Below, piece by piece: positions 53,080-60,212 of a stretch of 64,000 bases of DNA. The position numbers were made by a program, and so were the translations under genes. Below the pieces are notes generated by a model. It did no database searches. It was not told the origin of the DNA and saw nothing but the letters and a program-made list of their open reading frames with translations. This DNA comes from DASQUK01 sp046723645 (GTDB lineage Bacteria; Actinomycetota; Acidimicrobiia; Acidimicrobiales; VFJN01). The stretch is from NCBI GenBank assembly GCA_046723645.1, contig JBKOUY010000008.1, forward strand, positions 1 to 64,000, written 5' to 3'. Each line of letters begins with the position of its first letter. Position 1 is the stretch's first letter.

Positions 53080-53541
53080 GTGCAGCACGACGGCGAAGCA
53101 CGCGAGCGGCCTGGTCCCCGCGGCTGGGCGGCGCGCGTCGACGCCGGCCCCGGTGGCCGCAATCGTGCCGGGCGCCTGGCCGCATGCGTGGCGGCCGGGG
53201 CCGGCGTGGCCGCATATGCCTGGTGGGCCGTCGCGCTCGCTCCGTTCTCGTCGGGGGCCACGGCCGCCGTGGTCCTCGCCGGCGCCGCGGCCATGGCCAG
53301 CGGAGCGCGCGAACGGCGGCCCCGCCGGTCGGCGGTCAGAGGCTCCCCGGCGGGCATCGCCACGTGGGCGGTGCTCGCTGCGGCGGCGGCGGCGTGGCAG
53401 TTGGCGGCCTACCTGCAGCATCCCCGGGCCGACCATCCGACGATCAGCTCGCTCACCAACGAGGTGCTCGACTCCCATCTGGCGCGAGCCGTGGCGTTCA
53501 TCGTGTGGATCGCTGCGGCCAGGGCGCTCGCCCGGCGATGA
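53080..53541 (+). CDS. Small membrane protein, 153 aa
   Basis: A basic, unordered N terminus (about 30 residues) precedes four hydrophobic stretches, including AACVAAGAGVAAYAWWAVALAPF, GATAAVVLAGAAAMASGA, GIATWAVLAAAAAAWQLAAYL and AVAFIVWIAAARALA. Its conserved HPRADHPTISSLTNEVLDSH segment sits before the last helix. I cannot name the family with certainty. It is translationally linked to the next DUF6186 gene, so the two are likely partners. Confidence 0.7.
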   Translation: MQHDGEARERPGPRGWAARVDAGPGGRNRAGRLAACVAAGAGVAAYAWWAVALAPFSSGATAAVVLAGAAAMASGARERRPRRSAVRGSPAGIATWAVLAAAAAAWQLAAYLQHPRADHPTISSLTNEVLDSHLARAVAFIVWIAAARALARR

Positions 53542-53741
53542 GCCGCGACGTGACCCTGGTCGGCTACGCACTGCTGGCCGTCGCCGCCGCCGGCCTGGCG
53601 GCCGCCGCTCGCCGACGGGCATCCGGGACGTTCGCTGACGCGCTGACGTTCGTGATGCGGCATCGCCCGGCACGGTTCGCGGCGCTGGCCGGGTGGCTCT
53701 GGCTCGGTTGGCACCTGTTCGTGCGCGTCCACTGGCGCTGA
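53538..53741 (+). CDS. DUF6186 small membrane protein, 67 aa
   Basis: An N-terminal helix (VTLVGYALLAVAAAGLAAAA) is followed by the polar segment RRASGTFADALTFVMRHRPARFAALAGWLWLGWHLFVRVHW, typical of DUF6186. The ATG overlaps the upstream stop (ATGA). The length is normal. No function is known. Confidence 0.8.
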   Translation: MSRDVTLVGYALLAVAAAGLAAAARRRASGTFADALTFVMRHRPARFAALAGWLWLGWHLFVRVHWR

Positions 53742-53767
53742 CTCGCGGGCGCCCGCGTGGCCGTCGG

Positions 53768-54805
53768 TCAACCGTGCGCCACCTCCTCTCGGAGGATCCG
53801 GGCGCCGTCTGCCATGGCGCGCATCTTGCCGAACGCGGAGTCGCGCGGGAGGTACTTCATGCCGCAGTCGGGCGCCACGATGATGTCCTCGGCCGGCACG
53901 TAGGCCAGCGCCCGGCGGATCCGATCCGCGACGACCTCGGCGTCCTCGACCGTGTGGTCACCGAGGTCGATCACGCCGAGGATGATCTTCTTGCCCGGTA
54001 GCTCGGCGAGGACGGAGCAGTCGAGCTTCGACTGGGCCGTCTCGATCGAGACGGCGTCGCACGAGCATCCCGCCAGCTCCGGCAGGAACGAGTAGCCCGA
54101 CGGGCGGTCGTGGATGATCGCGGCATAGCCGAAGCAGATGTGCACCGCGGTCGTGCCGCTGACGCCGTCGAGCGCTCGCTCGAGCGCCGCCACCCCGTAG
54201 TCTCTCGCCTTCTCGGGACGCGCCTGCAGGTACGGCTCGTCGATCTGCACCATGTCGGCGCCGGCGTCGAACAGGTCCCGGATCTCCTCGTTCACTGCCT
54301 CCGCATATGCCAGCGCCGCGCTCGCCTCGTCGGGATAATGGTCGTTCTGCGCCTGCTGCGTCATCGTGAAGGGTCCGGGAACGGTCATCTTGATCGGGCG
54401 ATCGGTATGGCCGCGCAGGAAGCGCACGTCCTCGACCTCGACGGGCCGTTGCCTGCGAATCGGCCCCACGATGCGCGGAACCGGGTTGGGATGGCCACTG
54501 CGGTCGAGGGCCGTCCCCGGGTTGTCGATGTCGACACCGTCGAGCGCGGTCGCGAACCGATTCGAATAGCTCTCCCGTCGCATCTCGCCGTCGGTGATGA
54601 CGTCGAGGCCGGCCTCCTCCTGCGCCCTGATCGCCAGCACGGTCGCGTCGTCCTGCGCCTCCGTCAGGTACGGCTGCTCGACGCGCCACAGCTCGCGTGC
54701 CCGCACCCGGGGCGGGAACCGTCCGGCGAGCTTCGCTCGATCGATGAGCCACTCCGGTTGGGCGTAGCTGCCGACCAGCATCGTCGGGAAGAGCGGTAAC
54801 TCCAT
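53768..54805 (-). CDS. Cobalamin-independent methionine synthase-like protein (MetE C-terminal type), 345 aa
   Basis: This is a single (beta/alpha)8 domain of the MetE C-terminal family. TMLVGSYAQPEWLI opens the barrel. DVITDGEMRRESYSNRF follows, then MTVPGPFTMTQQAQNDHYP and IDEPYLQARPEKA. The zinc ligands would be the His and Cys in VHICFGYA and the Cys in VAPDCGMKYLPR. Stand-alone versions carry out methyl transfer from various donors and are often not true methionine synthases. ATG 54805 has an AGGAGG ribosome site. There is no operon partner. Confidence 0.9.
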   Translation of the reverse strand: MELPLFPTMLVGSYAQPEWLIDRAKLAGRFPPRVRARELWRVEQPYLTEAQDDATVLAIRAQEEAGLDVITDGEMRRESYSNRFATALDGVDIDNPGTALDRSGHPNPVPRIVGPIRRQRPVEVEDVRFLRGHTDRPIKMTVPGPFTMTQQAQNDHYPDEASAALAYAEAVNEEIRDLFDAGADMVQIDEPYLQARPEKARDYGVAALERALDGVSGTTAVHICFGYAAIIHDRPSGYSFLPELAGCSCDAVSIETAQSKLDCSVLAELPGKKIILGVIDLGDHTVEDAEVVADRIRRALAYVPAEDIIVAPDCGMKYLPRDSAFGKMRAMADGARILREEVAHG

Positions 54806-54932
54806 GCGGCCTCCTGCGCCGATGTCCCATCGGCAACCGTTCGTCGGAGCGGTGCGGACGGAGTGTGGCACGAAATCGCGCCCGCCCGTGAGGAACCCTC
54901 GGCTGCCCGGCGGGCCGCGGCCGGGGGATCCC

Positions 54933-56420
54933 TCAGACGTGGTGGAGGTGGTGCTCGGGGCGGGGCGCGGGTGCGGGCACCTGGCCAACGGACCGGCGGC
55001 GGATCAGCTCGGCGACCGCGATCCCGAGGCCGATCAGCATCAACCCGGCGGCGCACAGCAGCGAGTCGGACACCGCCGCGGGGTAGTCCCCTCCGCTGTC
55101 GGTGAGCACAACGGTGAACACGCCCACGAGGATCGTCGTCCCGATGGCGCCGCCGACCCGCTGGCCGGTCTGCAGTGCGCCACCCGCCACGCCGGCCATC
55201 CGTACCGGCACCGACTCCAGCGCCAGCGTGATGTTGGGCGACGTGACCATGCCGCCGCCTATCCCACCGAACAGCAAGGGACCCGCCACCGCCCAGGCGG
55301 CGGCATCGCCCTCGACGTACCGGAGCGCGAGGGCCGCCATGCCCAGGCCGACCACGACCGCCGTCAGGCCCGCCACGGTCAGCCAGCGGCCGACGCGGGC
55401 CACGAGCCGCCCGGCGACGATCGCGGAGGCGGCCACGCCCAGGGCGAAGGGGGTGACCGCCAACCCGGAGCGCAACGGCGAGTAGCCCAGGCCGGTCTGG
55501 AAGAACCTGGCCAACACCAGCCAGATGCCGGTGAATCCGAGGAAGTAGATGAGGCCGATGCTCAGTCCGGCGGCGTACCCCGGTATGTGTCCCAGGCGGG
55601 GGTCCAGCAGCGGCTGGCGGCCGCGGCGCACGGTGCCAGCCTCCCACCGGGCGAATCCGCCGAGCAGCAACGCGGCGACCACCAGGAGCAACCAGAGGCT
55701 GGTGGAGCCACCGGCATCGGCCTGTACCAGCGGCAGCATGAGGCTCAGGACGCCGCCCCCGAGCAGCACCGTGCCCACGAGGTCCAGGTCGGCGGGACGC
55801 GTGCGCACGCGCGTCGGCCTGGGCAACAGCCGGGCCGCGAGCACGAGCGCGAAGACCCCGATCGGAACGTTGACGTAGAACACCCAGCGCCAGCCATTCG
55901 GCTCCCCGAAGGCGGCCAGGATCAGGCCGCCGACCACCGGTCCGACTGCGGTCGACAGGCCGATGGTGGCCCCGAGGACGCCGAACGCCCGGCCCCGCTC
56001 GGCGCCGCGGAACAGGTCCTGGATGAGGCCGGAGATCTGGGGGGTCAGTGTCCCGCCGGCGATGCCCTGCAGGGCCCGGGCGACGATGAGCAGCCCGATG
56101 GTCGGAGCGGCCCCGCTCAGCGCACTGGCCGTCACGAATCCTGCCAGGGCGATCATGAACATGGGCCGGCGGCCGAACGTGTCCCCGAGGCGGCCGGCCG
56201 GGACCAGCGCCAGGCCGAGGGTCAGGGCATAGCCCGACACGACCCACTGGGCCATCGCCGGTGTCGTGTCGAGGCCGCGCTGGATGGATGGCAGCGCGAC
56301 ATTGACGATGCTGACGTCGAGCAGGCTCATGAACCCGGCGACCTGCGTGACGGCCAGGATCCTCCACCGTCGGGGATCGGCTCCCTCGGGTGGCGTCGAT
56401 CCCGTGTGGTGGTCAGTCAT
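54933..56420 (-). CDS. MFS exporter, DHA2 (14-TM) family, 495 aa
   Basis: Fourteen hydrophobic segments are present. Motif A (RLGDTFGRRPMFM) lies after helix 2. VGPVVGGLILAAFGEPNGWRWVFYVNVPIGVF carries the antiporter motif around helix 5. The C-terminal tail is His/Pro-rich. Unlike the other exporter in this window it has no TetR next to it. The aminotransferase gene starts divergently 32 bases away, so both share a control region. Confidence 0.92.
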   Translation of the reverse strand: MTDHHTGSTPPEGADPRRWRILAVTQVAGFMSLLDVSIVNVALPSIQRGLDTTPAMAQWVVSGYALTLGLALVPAGRLGDTFGRRPMFMIALAGFVTASALSGAAPTIGLLIVARALQGIAGGTLTPQISGLIQDLFRGAERGRAFGVLGATIGLSTAVGPVVGGLILAAFGEPNGWRWVFYVNVPIGVFALVLAARLLPRPTRVRTRPADLDLVGTVLLGGGVLSLMLPLVQADAGGSTSLWLLLVVAALLLGGFARWEAGTVRRGRQPLLDPRLGHIPGYAAGLSIGLIYFLGFTGIWLVLARFFQTGLGYSPLRSGLAVTPFALGVAASAIVAGRLVARVGRWLTVAGLTAVVVGLGMAALALRYVEGDAAAWAVAGPLLFGGIGGGMVTSPNITLALESVPVRMAGVAGGALQTGQRVGGAIGTTILVGVFTVVLTDSGGDYPAAVSDSLLCAAGLMLIGLGIAVAELIRRRSVGQVPAPAPRPEHHLHHV

Positions 56421-56452
56421 GGTGGGCAGAATCGGCGGCGAGGAGGGTTCGG

Positions 56453-57424
56453 GTGACCGATCAGGTGGTCCACGGGGTGCACGAGTACGACGACGACCCG
56501 CGCAACGACGCTGTCCTCGTCTATGTGAACGGGGAGCTGAAGCCTAGGGCCGAGGCCGTGGTGTCCGTGTTCGACTCGGGATTCGTGCTGGGAGATGGCG
56601 TCTGGGAAGGCCTGCGCGTCCATGCCGGGCATCCGGTGTTCCTGGCCGAGCACCTCGACCGCCTCTACGAGGGCGCCAAGGCCATCGCACTCGACATCGG
56701 TCTGGACCGGAGCGACCTGCGCGCCGCCATCTACGGGGCGCTGCGCGCCAACGAGATGTCGGAGGGCGTGCACGTGCGCCTGATGGTGACGCGGGGCGTC
56801 AAGCGGACGCCGTACCAGGACCCTCGCATCACCGTGGGCCCGCCGACGATCGTGATCATCCCCGAGTACAAGCAGCCGAGGCGCGACGTCCTCGACGCCG
56901 GGATCCGCCTGTTCACCGTGCACGTCCGACGCCCCTACCCGGACGTGCTCGACCCCAAGCTGAACGCGCACAGCAAGCTCAACGACATCACGGCGTGCAT
57001 CCAGGCGTACACCGCCGGCGCCGACGAGGCGCTGATGCTGGATCCCCACGGCTTCGTGGCCACCTGCAACTCCACCCACTTCTTCATCGTCCGCCGCGGC
57101 GAGCTGTGGACGTCGTCCGGCGCCTTCTGCCTCGGCGGCATCACGCGCGCCACGGTGCTGCGGCTGTCGCGGGACGCCGGCATCCCCACCCACGAGCGAG
57201 ATTTCAGCCTCACCGACGTCTACGGCGCCGACGAGGCGTTCGTCACCGGCACGTTCGCCGGGATCGTGCCGGTCCGTGAGGTGGACGGACGCGTGATCGG
57301 CGACGCCGCCGGCCGACCCGTCATGCTGCGCTTGCGGAGGCTCTATCAGGCCGCGATCGAGGACGACGTCGCCGAGGCGGCTCGGCGCCGACGGCGGCGG
57401 CCGATGGGAACCGACGCCCCGTGA
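56453..57424 (+). CDS. Class IV (branched-chain-like) aminotransferase, 323 aa
   Basis: The PLP-binding lysine lies in KLNAHSKLNDITACIQA. Other fold IV features are VFDSGFVLGDGVWEGLRVHAGHPVFLAEHLDRLYEGAKAI at the N terminus, HVRLMVTRGVKRTPYQDP, and the C-terminal FCLGGITRATVLRLSRDAGIPTHERDFSLTDVYGADEAFVTGTFAGIVPVREVDGR. It may be a branched-chain or D-amino-acid aminotransferase. The GTG start has a GAGGAGG ribosome site. A sulfotransferase-like gene follows with a four-base overlap, an association often seen for this aminotransferase type. Confidence 0.93.
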   Translation: MTDQVVHGVHEYDDDPRNDAVLVYVNGELKPRAEAVVSVFDSGFVLGDGVWEGLRVHAGHPVFLAEHLDRLYEGAKAIALDIGLDRSDLRAAIYGALRANEMSEGVHVRLMVTRGVKRTPYQDPRITVGPPTIVIIPEYKQPRRDVLDAGIRLFTVHVRRPYPDVLDPKLNAHSKLNDITACIQAYTAGADEALMLDPHGFVATCNSTHFFIVRRGELWTSSGAFCLGGITRATVLRLSRDAGIPTHERDFSLTDVYGADEAFVTGTFAGIVPVREVDGRVIGDAAGRPVMLRLRRLYQAAIEDDVAEAARRRRRRPMGTDAP

Positions 57425-58143
57425 TCCGGCTGGCCGTCTGGTCGGGTCCGCGCAACATCTCGACCGCGCTGATGCGGTCGTGGGAGAACCGCGGCGACAC
57501 GCTGGTAATCGACGAGCCGCTGTATCCCCACTACCTCGAGGTCACGGGCCTCGACCACCCCGGGCGCGACGAGGTCATCGCCACCGGGGAGACCGACTGG
57601 CGGAGCGTCGTGGCGACCCTTCTCGGCCCGGTTCCCGGCGGGGTCCGGGTCTTCTACCAGAAGCACATGGCCCATCACCTGCTTCCCGGCATCGAGCGAA
57701 CCTGGGTCACCGCCCTCGCCAACGTCCTGCTCATCCGCGACCCGCGGCAGGTGGTGGCGTCCTACGTACGCTCGCGGGCGGAGGTGAGCGCCGACGACCT
57801 CGGCCTCCGCCAGCAGGTTCGGCTGAGTGACGAGCTCACGGCTGCGGGGACGGTGCCGCCCGTGATAGATGCGCGCGACTTCCTGCTTCGACCCGAGGCC
57901 TACCTCCGCGCCCTGTGCCACCACGTCGGCGTCGACTTCACCGCCCGGATGCTGTCGTGGCCGCCGGGCCGTCGGGAGGCCGACGGTGTATGGGGGCGGT
58001 ACTGGTACGACGCGGTGTGGCGATCGACCGGGTTCGTCGAGTACCGGCCCCGGGAACTGCGACTGGACGGCCACGCGGCCGAAGTGGCGGAGGAATGCCG
58101 GCCCCTGTACGAACGCCTCTACGAGGCGCGTTGGGTGCTGTGA
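57421..58143 (+). CDS. Sulfotransferase-fold protein, 240 aa
   Basis: The PAPS-like nucleotide motif lies at the N terminus (VWSGPRNISTALMRSWENRGDTLVIDEPLYPHYLEV). A central ANVLLIRDPRQVVASYVRSR segment follows, typical of P-loop sulfotransferases. The function is not established. The genes paired with aminotransferase class IV are usually annotated as hypothetical or sulfotransferase-like. The GTG overlaps the aminotransferase stop, so the two are co-translated. Confidence 0.85.
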   Translation: MIRLAVWSGPRNISTALMRSWENRGDTLVIDEPLYPHYLEVTGLDHPGRDEVIATGETDWRSVVATLLGPVPGGVRVFYQKHMAHHLLPGIERTWVTALANVLLIRDPRQVVASYVRSRAEVSADDLGLRQQVRLSDELTAAGTVPPVIDARDFLLRPEAYLRALCHHVGVDFTARMLSWPPGRREADGVWGRYWYDAVWRSTGFVEYRPRELRLDGHAAEVAEECRPLYERLYEARWVL

Positions 58144-58189
58144 GACGATCGCTGAGCGCGCCGGCTTGCCGCATCAGCTGCTGATAACG

Positions 58190-58207
58190 TACAACCATGT
58201 GGTTGTA
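58190..58207. promoter_or_regulatory. Perfect palindrome, probable ArsR-type operator
   Basis: TACAACCA-TG-TGGTTGTA (perfect eight-base arms) is the type of site bound by small ArsR-family repressors that control SRPBCC genes. It lies 70 bases before the SRPBCC start. No ArsR gene is adjacent. Confidence 0.7.
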
Positions 58208-58277
58208 ACTGGGCTCCTCCTGCTCGCGTAGGCCCTGTCAAACCAATGGCAACCACCCGACCCCTGAGGATTGTCCG

Positions 58278-58763
58278 ATGAGCGTCACCAGCGTCGACAA
58301 GGACTTCGACAGCCTGACCCTCACGCTGGTCGCCGACTTCGACGCACCGATCGAGCGGGTCTGGCGCCTGTGGGCCGACCCGCGGCGGCTGGAGCGCTGG
58401 TGGGGACCGCCGACCTATCCCGCGACTGTGGAGCGGCACGACCTGACCCCCGGCGGCCAGGTCACCTACGTCATGACCGGACCCGAGGGCCAGAAGTCGC
58501 GCGGCTGGTGGCGGGTCACGGCCGTCCATCCGCCGACGTCGCTGGACTTCGTCGACGGTTTCGCGGACGAGGAAGGGGCACCGATCGCCGACATGCCGAC
58601 CACCACGGTGCAGGTGCGCCTCAGCGAGACCGACGGCGGCACCCGCATGGTGCTGCGGTCGATCTTCGACTCCCGCGAGCACATGCAGCGGGTGGTCGAC
58701 CTGGGGGCGCCCGAGGGCCTGCAGCAGGCGGTCGGCCAGATGGACGCGCTGCTCGCAGGCTGA
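58278..58763 (+). CDS. SRPBCC (AHSA1-like) protein, 161 aa
   Basis: Family features are LTLVADFDAPIERVWRLWADPRRLERWWGPPTYPATVERHDLTPGGQVTYVMTGPEGQKSRGWWRVTAV, then a C-terminal DGGTRMVLRSIFDSREHMQRVVDLGAPEGLQQAVGQMDALL. It binds a hydrophobic ligand. The ATG follows a GAGGA ribosome site. It is the first gene of an operon with the reductase at 58857, under the palindrome at 58190. Confidence 0.9.
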   Translation: MSVTSVDKDFDSLTLTLVADFDAPIERVWRLWADPRRLERWWGPPTYPATVERHDLTPGGQVTYVMTGPEGQKSRGWWRVTAVHPPTSLDFVDGFADEEGAPIADMPTTTVQVRLSETDGGTRMVLRSIFDSREHMQRVVDLGAPEGLQQAVGQMDALLAG

Positions 58764-58856
58764 CCGGCGGGGCGGCCGACCGGCGCCCGCGCCCGCCGGG
58801 ACCAGGACTGGGCCCGCGGCATCACCACCACAGCCAACACCCGAAAGGAATCACCC

Positions 58857-59420
58857 GTGCGCACGTTCAAGCTCCAGGTCCAGACCAGCGTCGACGGCTA
58901 CATGGCCGGCCCGAACGGTGAGATGGACTGGATGGCGTTCCCGTGGACCGACGACATCAACGCGTACATCGGGGCGCTCGACGATCCGGTCGACTGCATC
59001 GTGTTGGGCCGCAAGCTCGCCGAGGGCTTCATCCCCGCCTGGAAGGCCGGCCCCCCAGGCGAGGACCAGGCCTCGATCGACAAGATGAACAACACGCCGA
59101 AGGTGGTGATCTCGAACACCCTCACCGAGTCGCCTTGGGAGAACGCCGTCGTCGCCGGCGGGGACCTCGCCGAGACCATCAACGGGCTCAAGGGCCAGCC
59201 CGGCGGCGACATGATCGCGTACGGGGGCGGCACGCTGGTCTCGGCCCTCATCGCCAACGACCTACTCGACGAGCTCCACCTGTTCGTGAACCCGGCGGCC
59301 CTCGGCGCCGGGATGCCCGTCTTTCCGAGCCGGAATGCCCACCAGCGGCTTCGCCTCGTCACCGCTCAGCCGTTCGAGTGCGGGATCACCGCGCTGCACT
59401 ACGAGCCGGTGCGCTCCTGA
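58857..59420 (+). CDS. Dihydrofolate reductase-family (RibD C-terminal-type) protein, 187 aa
   Basis: The fold is recognised by FKLQVQTSVDGYMAGPNGEMDWM, CIVLGRKLAEGFIPAW, PKVVISNTLTESPWENAVVAGGDLAETINGLK and MIAYGGGTLVSALIANDLLDELHLFVNP. This group is usually annotated as a dihydrofolate or deaminase-type reductase. True activity is uncertain. The GTG start has a GAAAGGAA ribosome site. Its 3' end overlaps by 35 bases with the convergent sigma gene. Confidence 0.9.
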   Translation: MRTFKLQVQTSVDGYMAGPNGEMDWMAFPWTDDINAYIGALDDPVDCIVLGRKLAEGFIPAWKAGPPGEDQASIDKMNNTPKVVISNTLTESPWENAVVAGGDLAETINGLKGQPGGDMIAYGGGTLVSALIANDLLDELHLFVNPAALGAGMPVFPSRNAHQRLRLVTAQPFECGITALHYEPVRS

Positions 59421-60066
59421 AGCGGCCGATCGCGGCGTCGTCGCGCAAGAGGGCCACCAGGGCACGGACGTCGTGTCGCTCGAAGGTGGACGCGTAGCGG
59501 GACACGAGCGCCCGCTGTCCCTGCTCCAGTGGCCCGAGGCGTGCGTCGGGGGCGCAGTGCTCCACCCGGGCCCGCGCCCGCTGCAGGGCGCTGTCGACCG
59601 AGGCCAGGGTGGTGTCGAGCAGCTCGGCCACCTCGCCGGCCCGCCAGCCGAGCACGTCGCGCAGGATCAGCACGGCGCGCTGGCGGGCGGGCAGATGGGC
59701 CACGGCGGCGGCGAACGCCAGGCGGACCGACTCTCGAGACGCGGCGGCATCGGCGGGATCGCTCTCCTCCGGGGGCGGCTCGACGTCGGCGACCGGGCGA
59801 GCCCGTCGTTGTGGTCGTCGCAGCATGTCGAAGCACACGTTGGTGGCGATGCGATGCAGCCATGACCGCAACGACGAGCGGCCCTCGAAGCCGTCGATGT
59901 GCCGCCACGCCCGCACCATCGTCTCCTGCACGGCGTCCTCGGCCTCGAAGGTCGAGCCCAGCACGCGGCGGCAATGGCCTGTCAGCTCCCGACGGTAGGG
60001 CTCCAGCGCACACGCCACGGCATCGGGCATCACGCCGAGAATCACCCGGCTGCGGTCCGCGTGCAT
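59386..60066 (-). CDS. ECF sigma factor (SigG/ECF41-like), truncated C-terminal extension, 226 aa
   Basis: Sigma region 2 spans residues 25-95 (YRRELTGHCRRVLGSTFEAEDAVQETMVRAWRHIDGFEG). Sigma-4 spans about 120-175 (LPARQRAVLILRDVLGWRAGEVAELLDTTLASVDSALQRAR). It is closely related to the ECF gene at 22729. As there, the SnoaL-like domain begins (RYASTFERHDVRALVALLRDDAA) and then stops abruptly after about 25 residues. The 3' end overlaps the convergent reductase gene. An in-frame ATG at 60030 is a possible alternative start. Confidence 0.87.
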   Translation of the reverse strand: MHADRSRVILGVMPDAVACALEPYRRELTGHCRRVLGSTFEAEDAVQETMVRAWRHIDGFEGRSSLRSWLHRIATNVCFDMLRRPQRRARPVADVEPPPEESDPADAAASRESVRLAFAAAVAHLPARQRAVLILRDVLGWRAGEVAELLDTTLASVDSALQRARARVEHCAPDARLGPLEQGQRALVSRYASTFERHDVRALVALLRDDAAIGRFRSAPARSAAR

Positions 60067-60124
60067 CGTGCAAGTGGATGATCAGGGGGCTGAAAGGCGG
60101 GGCGCCGGCGCCGTCCCGAGGCCA

Positions 60125-60130
60125 TAGCCT
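60125..60130 (+). promoter_or_regulatory. Candidate -10 element for the LuxR-ATPase transcript
   Basis: TAGCCT lies seven bases before the ATG at 60138, the start of a 24-codon reading frame that ends on the start of the large regulator gene. Confidence 0.45.
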
Positions 60131-60137
60131 CAGCGGC

Positions 60138-60212
60138 ATGACGGCCTGCTGCTCGAGTGGCGCCTCGCGCCGCGGGTGCGGGCACCGGGGATGGCTGGGG
60201 CCGCGGCCATGA
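60138..60212 (+). CDS. Possible leader peptide, 24 aa
   Basis: The frame MTACCSSGASRRGCGHRGWLGP ends at a TGA that overlaps the ATG of the regulator gene (60209). It contains three cysteines and lies directly after a candidate -10 element, so it would be the first frame of a leaderless transcript. Coupled translation would then feed the regulator. There is no independent evidence that the peptide is made. Confidence 0.4.
   Translation: MTACCSSGASRRGCGHRGWLGPRP

Noticed and set aside
54804..56456. 550-residue rightward frame opposite an MFS gene
   Set aside because: It is Gln/Arg-rich shadow sequence; the MFS frame on the minus strand has fourteen helices and motif A.
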